DNA from: Bacteroidia bacterium
GTDB lineage: Bacteria; Bacteroidota; Bacteroidia; UKL13-3
Reading direction: 5' to 3'
Length of the DNA stretch: 5,146 nucleotides
NCBI GenBank assembly: GCA_019454865.1
Contig: JACFNJ010000169.1
Location: 1-5,146 of the forward strand
The translations under genes were made by a program, and so were the position numbers. Positions 1 through 5,146 of this stretch are shown here, one piece after another. The notes beneath the pieces were generated by a model. It worked only from the letters and a program-made list of their open reading frames with translations, ran no database searches and was not told where the DNA came from. How positions within the stretch are numbered: position 1 is the stretch's first letter; the number at the start of each line of letters is the position of its first letter.

Positions 1-99
1 AGCAGATGGCATTTCGTCAAGCATTTTTAATAAATCATCTTGAGCATTTACGATAGTATTTGCAAACAGAACAAAAATAAATAACAATAGTTTTCGCAT
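1..99 (-). CDS. Secreted protein N-terminus, probable DUF5777-like beta-barrel protein (partial, 3' end outside window)
   Basis: Only the first 33 codons are present; the gene continues past the left edge. The start at 99 gives MRKLLLFIFVLFANTIVNAQ, a clear signal peptide: two basic residues, a hydrophobic core, and a likely signal peptidase I site after NAQ (about residue 20). The mature protein begins DDLLKMLDEMPSA. A DDLL-type acidic start right after the signal peptide recalls Bacteroidota DUF5777 proteins, predicted outer-membrane beta-barrels often encoded near c-type cytochrome genes. That assignment rests on memory of a short N-terminal pattern and on the neighbours, so it is tentative; the secreted nature is much safer. 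The start lies 4 bp past the stop of the haem lipoprotein gene upstream, so it is probably the next gene of the same operon. No Shine-Dalgarno is visible, as is usual in this phylum. Confidence 0.75.
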   Translation of the reverse strand, partial: MRKLLLFIFVLFANTIVNAQDDLLKMLDEMPSA

Positions 100-103
100 A
101 ATA

Positions 104-472
104 TTATTCAGGCATATTTGCATCTATCCATGCATTTAGTTTTAACAAATTACAGTTTTCCAAAGGTGCACTTGCAGGCATTGTTTTTTCCGTAATTGCT
201 CTACGTTTTACGTTAATAATATTTGTTTTTAAATTAGCATACGTAGATAAATCCGGTGAAAACCCTCCGGCTACATGGCAACCACTATAAGCACAATTTG
301 AACTAACAAGCGCTTGAATTGTATTTGTATAAGTTAACGATGAGGTATCACAAGTTGAGTTTTTGCCATACACATTAGGATACAATTCTTCCTTATTATC
401 ATAGTAACACCCTGCCAAAACAATTAATGAAAATATATAAAATGAAATTCTGAATTTATGTTTCATACCCAT
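104..472 (-). CDS. Small lipoprotein with a single CX4CH c-type haem motif
   Basis: A 122-residue envelope lipoprotein, probably a monohaem c-type cytochrome. Residues 1-22 form a lipoprotein signal peptide: basic KHKFR, a hydrophobic stretch, then the lipobox LAGC with lipidated Cys22. The haem-attachment motif is C60-AYSG-C65-H66, with four rather than two residues between the cysteines; this variant is frequent in Bacteroidota cytochrome-like lipoproteins. The sequence TMPAS places Met98 as a plausible second haem ligand, followed by a C-terminal helix with NAWIDANMPE typical of small cytochrome c domains. Cys41 and Cys107 could form a disulfide. The reading frame is open upstream to 523, but that part lies inside the preceding gene. 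I chose the ATG at 472 because its A is shared with the upstream TAA stop (TAATG), which suggests translational coupling; the ATG at 466 is a close alternative that leaves the lipobox intact. Redox partner and substrate are unknown. Confidence 0.85.
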   Translation of the reverse strand: MGMKHKFRISFYIFSLIVLAGCYYDNKEELYPNVYGKNSTCDTSSLTYTNTIQALVSSNCAYSGCHVAGGFSPDLSTYANLKTNIINVKRRAITEKTMPASAPLENCNLLKLNAWIDANMPE

Positions 473-474
473 TA
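470..474 (-). other. TAATG stop/start overlap between the two haem lipoprotein genes
   Basis: Read on the minus strand, the TAA stop of the dihaem lipoprotein gene (474-472) shares a base with the ATG of the monohaem lipoprotein gene (472-470). This arrangement usually means the downstream gene is translated by ribosomes finishing the upstream one. It also supports the shorter start chosen for the downstream gene over the in-frame ATG at 523. Confidence 0.65.
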
Positions 475-948
475 ATATAAAATAATTTGTTCTTGTGTTT
501 TTCCATCGTGGCAAGAATTGCATGCACCTGTTTTAGTTTTTGTAAGCATAGAGTTATCCGGATTGTATGTTCCATCACTATATATTAATACGGGATAAAA
601 TCCATCTTTAAAGTCAATGATATTATTGGTATAAAAATTACCTTTTGCATCAAATGGTAATCGGTACAATAACTCGCCACTACGGTTTGTATCTGTCCAT
701 AACTCAACAAAGCCGGCATCAGCTGTTTGGGACGCATTACGATATACTGTTCCGGCAATATTCCACCAATTATTATGAGATACTAAATTATAGTTATCGT
801 TATGGCAATTCATACAATTTTGCCCCTGATTGTGGCTTTTAGTAGCACCTTCTTTGCTTTGATTAAAGTTTTTCAAAATATCATCATAATGACTGCAAGC
901 CATTACCAAAAGCGTACAACAAAAAACGATATTTACTATTCTATTCAT
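472..948 (-). CDS. Lipoprotein with two CXXCH haem sites around a beta-sandwich-like middle region
   Basis: A 158-residue envelope lipoprotein and likely dihaem c-type cytochrome. The signal peptide ends in LLVMAC, with Cys18 as the lipid anchor. Two canonical haem-binding motifs follow: C45-MN-C48-H49 near the N-terminus and C143-NS-C146-H147 near the C-terminus. Between them, about residues 61-135, the sequence alternates short beta-type segments with turns: WWNIAGTVYRN, then FVELWTD, then FYPVLIYSDG. This resembles a small carboxypeptidase-regulatory-like or Ig-like sandwich. His20, His39 and His58 are the only other histidines and so candidate distal ligands. The start is 14 bp downstream of the ATPase stop and the end overlaps the next haem lipoprotein, so it appears co-transcribed with both. 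The acidic pair in SHYDD just after the lipid cysteine weakly recalls Bacteroidota surface-export signals. I do not recognise a named family; an electron-transfer role is inferred from the haem motifs alone. Confidence 0.85.
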   Translation of the reverse strand: MNRIVNIVFCCTLLVMACSHYDDILKNFNQSKEGATKSHNQGQNCMNCHNDNYNLVSHNNWWNIAGTVYRNASQTADAGFVELWTDTNRSGELLYRLPFDAKGNFYTNNIIDFKDGFYPVLIYSDGTYNPDNSMLTKTKTGACNSCHDGKTQEQIILY

Positions 949-962
949 TATTAAAATTGGTA

Positions 963-1691
963 TTAAAACTCGGAGGCTTTCATAAAACTTAACAATTGCT
1001 CATTGCCTGATGTTTTAATATCACCTTTCTGTCCTTCCCAAGATTTTTTTCCTTTGTAAATAAAAATAATGTTATCTCCCATTTCAAATAAGCTTTTCAT
1101 GTCGTGTGTATTTATAATGGTAGTAATATTATACTCAGCAGTTAACTCTTTAATTAAATCATCAATTAAGCGCGAAGTAATTGGGTCTAATCCGGAGTTG
1201 GGTTCATCACAAAATAAATATTTAGGATTAAGTGCAATTGCACGTGCTATACCTACACGTTTTTTCATGCCGCCACTTAAGCTTGAAGGAAATAGTTTAT
1301 TTACATTTGGCAAATTTACTCGTTGTAAACAAAAGTTAACCCGCTCAATAATTTCCTCCTGTTTCATCTTCGTAAAAATTCGTAGCGGAAAAGCAATATT
1401 ATCTTCTACCGATAGTGAATCAAATAATGCTGTGCCTTGAAACAACATTCCTATTTCTTTACGTATTTCTTTCTTTTGCTCGTAATCTAATTTTACAAAG
1501 TTTGTTTTGTTGTATAATATTTCTCCGGAATCAACCTCCAGCAATCCAACCATACATTTCATCATTACACTTTTTCCGCTACCACTTGCTCCTATCACAA
1601 AGTTGCACTTGCCCGGATAAAAAGTTGCATTGATATTTTCCAACACCGATTTTTCTCCAAAACTTTTATTAATATTTTTTAACTCAATCAT
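963..1691 (-). CDS. mlaF: MlaF-type ABC transporter ATPase (lipid transport)
   Basis: A complete 242-residue ABC ATPase that would power a lipid transporter from the cytoplasmic face of the inner membrane. All nucleotide-binding motifs are present: Walker A GASGSGKS (34-41), Q-loop Gln85, signature LSGGM (138-142), Walker B LFCDE with Glu163 catalytic, D-loop SGLDP (166-170), and switch His196 in NTHD. The LFQGTALFDSLSV segment after the Q-loop and the DPIT sequence after the D-loop are characteristic of the MlaF/YrbF branch, which pairs with MlaE permeases; related proteins include TGD3 of chloroplasts. Its start overlaps the stop of the MlaE-type gene upstream, confirming the pairing. No MlaD-like MCE gene follows; the next gene is a haem lipoprotein 14 bp away. 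Substrate and direction of transport (phospholipid in E. coli Mla) cannot be read from the sequence. Confidence 0.93.
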   Translation of the reverse strand: MIELKNINKSFGEKSVLENINATFYPGKCNFVIGASGSGKSVMMKCMVGLLEVDSGEILYNKTNFVKLDYEQKKEIRKEIGMLFQGTALFDSLSVEDNIAFPLRIFTKMKQEEIIERVNFCLQRVNLPNVNKLFPSSLSGGMKKRVGIARAIALNPKYLFCDEPNSGLDPITSRLIDDLIKELTAEYNITTIINTHDMKSLFEMGDNIIFIYKGKKSWEGQKGDIKTSGNEQLLSFMKASEF

Positions 1692-1693
1692 TA
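1689..1693 (-). other. TAATG stop/start overlap between permease and ATPase genes
   Basis: On the minus strand the TAA stop of the permease gene (1693-1691) shares a base with the ATG of the ATPase gene (1691-1689). Such coupling would keep the two subunits of one transporter in step. The same sequence recurs at the junction of the two haem lipoprotein genes. Confidence 0.7.
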
Positions 1694-2431
1694 GCTTAAC
1701 AACAAATCAGATAATACATAATCGAAAATAATTACAGCAATTGCACTATATACTACTGCCTTTGTACTACTTTGTCCTACTTCTAATGCGCCTCCTTCGG
1801 TTTTATAGCCATGGTATGCGCTTATGCTTGTAATTAAAAATGCAAACGTAGCAGCCTTTATCAATGAAAATGTTACTGAAAATGGAATAAATCCAGTACG
1901 CAATCCTCTAATAAATTCATCAGGCGTAATTATGCCACTTAATACACCGGATAGTGTACCGCCAATAATGGAAAGAACCATCGCATATACTACTAACAAT
2001 GGTATGGTAAATATACCGGCAATAATTTTGGGTAGAATTAAATAATTAGCAGAGTTAATTCCCATTATTTCTAAAGCATCAATTTGTTCTGTTACTTTCA
2101 TTGTTCCCATTTCGGATGCAATACTACTGCCCACTTTACCGGCTAATACCAAAGATGTAACAGTAGGCGAAAATTCATATATATTACTATCTCGTACAAA
2201 AGAACCAAGCATGTAATCCGGCACTAAGCCACTTACTAATTGTGCTCCAATTTGAATTGTGGATACTGCACCTGTAAATACAGATATTAAAGAAACTATA
2301 CCAAATGAACCTACACCAATGGATGACATTTCATGTACCGTTTGTTTTATAAAAACACGAAAGCGTTCAGGTCGTTTAAACAAACTGAACAAGAACAACG
2401 TATAATTTCCAAAATGTTCAAAAAATTTCAT
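1691..2431 (-). CDS. mlaE: MlaE-type ABC transporter permease (lipid transport)
   Basis: A complete 246-residue inner-membrane permease of the MlaE/DUF140 family, the membrane core of MCE-type lipid transporters. An amphipathic N-terminal part with FKRPERFRVF precedes a hydrophobic segment around 42-66. The family signature runs from about residue 96 to 124: LAGKVGSSIASEMGTMKVT followed by EQIDALEIMGI, with conserved Glu107, Gly109 and the TEQIDAL motif. Further membrane segments lie at roughly 130-170, 185-210 and 220-243. Length is normal for the family. The gene is first in the leftward unit, and the start at 2431 is the first ATG after an 83-bp divergent gap. It overlaps the ATPase gene by one base. 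In E. coli MlaE works with MlaF, MlaB and MlaD; only the MlaF partner is visible here. Function as a lipid transporter permease is secure; the substrate is not. Confidence 0.93.
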   Translation of the reverse strand: MKFFEHFGNYTLFLFSLFKRPERFRVFIKQTVHEMSSIGVGSFGIVSLISVFTGAVSTIQIGAQLVSGLVPDYMLGSFVRDSNIYEFSPTVTSLVLAGKVGSSIASEMGTMKVTEQIDALEIMGINSANYLILPKIIAGIFTIPLLVVYAMVLSIIGGTLSGVLSGIITPDEFIRGLRTGFIPFSVTFSLIKAATFAFLITSISAYHGYKTEGGALEVGQSSTKAVVYSAIAVIIFDYVLSDLLLS

Positions 2432-2514
2432 TTCTATTATTCTAATAAGGGGCTGTAAATATATACATACTTAATCCTATTTTTGCGCCTTAGTTATAAT
2501 TTTCACTAAAATTA
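2432..2514. promoter_or_regulatory. Divergent intergenic region carrying the promoters of both units
   Basis: This 83-bp AT-rich gap separates the divergently read permease and SDR genes and is the only place in the window where both units could start. Leftward, TATATTTA (2463-2456) matches seven of eight positions of the Bacteroidota -7 consensus TAnnTTTG. Rightward, TATTTTTG (2478-2485) matches fully. Neither has a convincing TTG at about -33. No operator-like palindrome or riboswitch-like structure was seen. That the region holds promoters follows from gene orientation; the exact elements are tentative. Confidence 0.55.
2478..2485 (+). promoter_or_regulatory. Candidate -7 element for the SDR-ispG unit
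   Basis: TATTTTTG fits the TAnnTTTG -7 box recognised by the Bacteroidota primary sigma factor at every fixed position. It would place transcription start near 2492, giving a leader of about 20 bases before the ATG at 2515. The matching TTG-type -33 element is not evident around 2455, so the call is weak in such AT-rich DNA. Confidence 0.35.
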
Positions 2515-3228
2515 ATGCAATTAGAAAAAGTAATACTGATAACAGGCTGTACAAAAGGTATAGGACTTGCAACTGCTAAAGTATTTGCCAAAGCAGGGTA
2601 TAGAATTATAGGTTGTGCAAGAAATAAAAACGACTTAACCACTACAGCAGAAATATTACTAAAAATTAATCCTTCAAGCAATCCGTTGTTATTGTCTTGC
2701 GATGTAAGTAAACGGACAGATATTGATTCTTTTTTAAATGAAGTATTAAGTAAAATATCGCAAATTGATGTATTAGTTAACAATGCCGGAGTTTTTACAC
2801 CGGGTAAATTACTTACTGAAAAAGAGGGCTCGCTTGAAAATTTACTAAACACAAATGTTATAAGTGCATATCACATAACACGAGCCATACTCCCAAATAT
2901 GATTGAAAATAAAACTGGAAGAGTATTTAATATCTGCTCAATAGCAAGTTTGCGAGCTTATGAAAATGGTGCTTCATATACTATAAGTAAGTTTGCTTTA
3001 TTAGGTTTTAGCAAGCAACTAAGACAAGAAACCATCGGAACCGGAGTAAATGTTACAGCAATTATGCCCGGTGCAACATACACCGCATCTTGGGATGGAA
3101 CAAACCTACCTAAAGAACGATTTATTAAAGCAGAGGATGTTGCAAATACTATTTTATCAATATGTAATTTAAGTAGTGATGCCAATGTAGATGAAGTTAT
3201 TATTCATCCACAACAAGGCGATATTTAA
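2515..3228 (+). CDS. Short-chain dehydrogenase/reductase (classical SDR), substrate unknown
   Basis: A complete 237-residue cytosolic NAD(P)-dependent oxidoreductase with a Rossmann fold. The cofactor motif is TGCTKGIG (10-17). Arg36 at the end of the second beta-strand (CARN) favours NADPH over NADH, since the NADH-type acidic residue is absent. Asp63 in SCDVS and NNAG (89-92) are standard SDR positions. The catalytic tetrad is complete: Asn114, Ser142, Tyr155 and Lys159 (YTISK), followed by the PG motif at 185-186. Length is typical of a classical SDR. The substrate-binding loop after the PG motif does not point to a known reaction, so no gene name is justified. FabG or a sepiapterin-reductase-like enzyme are possible but not supported specifically. 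It is the first gene of the rightward unit and ends 12 bp before ispG, suggesting co-transcription; a role in isoprenoid metabolism does not follow from that. Confidence 0.92.
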   Translation: MQLEKVILITGCTKGIGLATAKVFAKAGYRIIGCARNKNDLTTTAEILLKINPSSNPLLLSCDVSKRTDIDSFLNEVLSKISQIDVLVNNAGVFTPGKLLTEKEGSLENLLNTNVISAYHITRAILPNMIENKTGRVFNICSIASLRAYENGASYTISKFALLGFSKQLRQETIGTGVNVTAIMPGATYTASWDGTNLPKERFIKAEDVANTILSICNLSSDANVDEVIIHPQQGDI

Positions 3229-3240
3229 TTTTTTCAATTC

Positions 3241-5146
3241 ATGGATAATACAATTTCGAATACAAATTTATACTGCGAAAGTTTGCATCAATACAAACGC
3301 AGAAAAACTTCAACTGTAAAAATTGGAGATTTATATCTTGGAAGTGATTACCCCATTCGTGTTCAAAGTATGACCACAACCGACACGATGGACACCGAAG
3401 CTTCTGTTGCACAGATAAAACGCATGGTAGATGCAGGTTGCGAAATAGCAAGATTAACAGCACCAAGTATAAACGAAGCAAAAAATTTAGAAAACATCAA
3501 AAAACAACTTAATGCACAAGGCATATTTGTTCCTTTAGTTGCTGATATACATTTTACTCCTAATGCGGCTGAACTTGCTGCAAGAATTGTAGAAAAAGTA
3601 CGCATTAATCCCGGAAACTATGCTGACAAAAAGAAGTTTGCAATAATTGAATACAGTAACCAGGATTATGAAGAGGAATTAGAAAGAATTAGAGAAAAAT
3701 TTACCCCTTTGGTAAAAATTTGCAAAGAGTATGGAACAGCTATGCGTATTGGTACAAACCACGGTAGCCTAAGTGATAGAATAATGAGCCGCTATGGTGA
3801 TACTCCATTGGGCATGGTAGAAAGTGCAATGGAATTTTTAAGAATTTGCGAATATGAAAACTACCACAACATTGTGTTAAGCATGAAATCGAGTAATACA
3901 CAAGTAATGGTTGAAGCATATCGTTTACTTATTCAAACCATGAATAAAAACAACATGCATTACCCTTTACACTTGGGTGTAACCGAAGCTGGCGAAGGTG
4001 ATGACGGAAGAATAAAAAGTGCACTTGGCATAGGTTCACTGTTAGAAGATGGCATTGGAGATACAATTAGAGTTTCATTAACCGAAGATCCGGAATTTGA
4101 AATTCCTGTTTGCAATAAACTTGTTAAAAGATATACGAACAGAAATAATCATACTCCAATTGCAATAAAACACAATACTCCAACATCATGGAATCCTTAC
4201 ACATTTAACAAGCGCACATCAAACGAAATAAATAATATTGGAAAAAATAATGTGCCAAGAGTAATTGCTGACCTAAGTGCACAAAATGAAATTACTACAA
4301 AAACATTATCGCATATTGGGCACACCTATTTTCCTACGTTAGACAAATGGCGAATGTCTGATTTGGGTTGTGATTTTATTTATTTTGGTAATCATACACC
4401 AAGTTTTATGTTACCCAATGGTGTAAAAGGAATTATAAATTATTCCGTTTGGAAAGATTTAGAGGATAAAATAAATTTTTTCCCGCTATGCAATTTTGAT
4501 GAGTATCTGACAAATACTTTTATATCCAATACTACAATATTTATTTCTACCCAAACTGAAAAAGTAAGTAATGAAATCCTACTAAAATTAAAAGCAAACA
4601 ATTCAAATGTTGTATTGCTTGTTTCTACCAAAAACGAACATGCACTTGCCGATATTCGAAATATTTTCTTTGCATTAGAAAACCATGGCATAACAATTCC
4701 GGTTTTTGTACATAGAGAATACGAACTAAATGATACAGAAGAATTTATTTTACATGCATCTACTGATATTGGTGGTTTATTAATAGATGGCTTTGGCGAT
4801 GGTGTAATGTTGACAGCCCCAAAAATTGAACTAAAGAGAATAAATGAAATTACATTCGGAATATTACAAGCAGCTAGAGCCAGAATTACTAAAACGGAAT
4901 ATATAAGCTGCCCAAGTTGCGGACGTACATTATTTGATTTGCAAGAAACTACAGCTATGATACGAAAAGAAACAGACCACCTTAAAGGAGTAAAAATTGC
5001 GATAATGGGATGTATTGTAAACGGACCTGGCGAGATGGCTGATGCTGACTATGGCTATGTTGGTAGTGGTGTTGGAAAAATTACACTTTACAGAGGAAAA
5101 GAAGTTGTAAAAAAAGGAATAGAAAAAGAAACTGCAGTTGCTGAAC
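3241..5146 (+). CDS. ispG: IspG, 4-hydroxy-3-methylbut-2-enyl diphosphate synthase, long three-domain form (partial, 3' end outside window)
   Basis: IspG (GcpE) reductively opens the ring of methylerythritol cyclodiphosphate (MEcPP) to HMBPP, the penultimate step of the MEP isoprenoid pathway, using a [4Fe-4S] cluster and two electrons. The frame is open for 635 codons to the window edge, with only a short C-terminal tail missing. Residues about 20-285 are the TIM-barrel domain, with PIRVQSMTTTDT (38-49), VADIHF (100-105), RIGTNHGSLSDR (169-180) and HLGVTEAGEGDDGR (244-257). Residues about 286-535 are an extra domain absent from the short E. coli-type enzyme, as in Chlamydia, Bacteroidota, plant and apicomplexan forms. 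The C-terminal cluster domain carries Cys557 and Cys560 (CPSC), Cys591 in GCIVNGPGE, and Glu598, matching the three Cys plus one Glu cluster ligands known for IspG. The ATG at 3241 lies 12 bp after the SDR stop. All key residues are intact, so truncation is only by the window edge. Confidence 0.96.
   Translation, partial: MDNTISNTNLYCESLHQYKRRKTSTVKIGDLYLGSDYPIRVQSMTTTDTMDTEASVAQIKRMVDAGCEIARLTAPSINEAKNLENIKKQLNAQGIFVPLVADIHFTPNAAELAARIVEKVRINPGNYADKKKFAIIEYSNQDYEEELERIREKFTPLVKICKEYGTAMRIGTNHGSLSDRIMSRYGDTPLGMVESAMEFLRICEYENYHNIVLSMKSSNTQVMVEAYRLLIQTMNKNNMHYPLHLGVTEAGEGDDGRIKSALGIGSLLEDGIGDTIRVSLTEDPEFEIPVCNKLVKRYTNRNNHTPIAIKHNTPTSWNPYTFNKRTSNEINNIGKNNVPRVIADLSAQNEITTKTLSHIGHTYFPTLDKWRMSDLGCDFIYFGNHTPSFMLPNGVKGIINYSVWKDLEDKINFFPLCNFDEYLTNTFISNTTIFISTQTEKVSNEILLKLKANNSNVVLLVSTKNEHALADIRNIFFALENHGITIPVFVHREYELNDTEEFILHASTDIGGLLIDGFGDGVMLTAPKIELKRINEITFGILQAARARITKTEYISCPSCGRTLFDLQETTAMIRKETDHLKGVKIAIMGCIVNGPGEMADADYGYVGSGVGKITLYRGKEVVKKGIEKETAVAE

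Noticed and set aside
473..523. In-frame upstream extension of the monohaem lipoprotein to an ATG at 523
   Set aside because: It lies wholly inside the dihaem lipoprotein gene and would put 17 extra, non-signal-like residues ahead of a good lipoprotein signal peptide.
1069..1440. 123-codon open frame on the plus strand opposite the ATPase gene
   Set aside because: Antisense shadow of a gene with every ABC motif intact; the translation has no recognisable domain and no promoter context.
2437..2448. Small inverted repeat TTATT-CT-AATAA just upstream of the permease start
   Set aside because: Five-base arms made only of A and T are expected by chance in such AT-rich DNA; it is too short for an operator or terminator call.
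2490..2852. 120-codon open frame on the minus strand opposite the start of the SDR
   Set aside because: Antisense to a clearly coding SDR N-terminus; no family features, and its end merely runs into the intergenic gap.
3229..3240. Possible terminator between SDR and ispG because of the run of T bases
   Set aside because: There is no GC-rich hairpin before the T run and only 12 bp between genes; co-transcription is more likely.
3239..3605. Two overlapping minus-strand open frames opposite the start of ispG
   Set aside because: They overlap each other and a strongly conserved IspG TIM-barrel region; compositionally they are shadows.
5100..5146. Possible truncation or pseudogene at the end of ispG
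   Set aside because: The frame is intact and stops only because the window ends; all cluster ligands are present.

Overview
The window is AT-rich and gene-dense. It looks like a chromosomal stretch from a member of the Bacteroidota. The evidence is the absence of clear Shine-Dalgarno sequences before the starts, a TAnnTTTG-like -7 element in the only real intergenic gap, c-type haem lipoproteins of a style common in that phylum, a probable DUF5777-type signal/N-terminus, and a long, insertion-bearing IspG. I cannot name the genus. No RNA gene, mobile element, CRISPR array or large repeat is visible.

The layout is two divergent transcription units around an 83-bp gap (2432-2514). The leftward unit (minus strand, read from 2431 down to 1) holds five genes with almost no spacing: an MlaE-type lipid ABC transporter permease, its MlaF-type ATPase, a lipoprotein with two CXXCH haem sites, a lipoprotein with one unusual CX4CH haem site, and the first 33 codons of a secreted protein that resembles DUF5777 beta-barrel proteins. 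Two junctions are 4-base TAATG-type stop/start overlaps and the other two gaps are 14 and 4 bp, so one polycistronic message is likely. The rightward unit (plus strand) holds a classical short-chain dehydrogenase/reductase followed after 12 bp by ispG, which runs off the window end with only its extreme C-terminus missing.

The rightward unit is mostly housekeeping: IspG makes HMBPP in the MEP isoprenoid pathway, and the SDR is a reductase of unknown substrate. The leftward unit is the more interesting one. It joins an inner-membrane lipid transport core, with no MCE/MlaD subunit in the window, to envelope-anchored haem proteins and a probable outer-membrane barrel. Whether this is a functional link (for example a porin-cytochrome electron conduit, or co-regulated envelope genes) or just close packing cannot be settled from this sequence.
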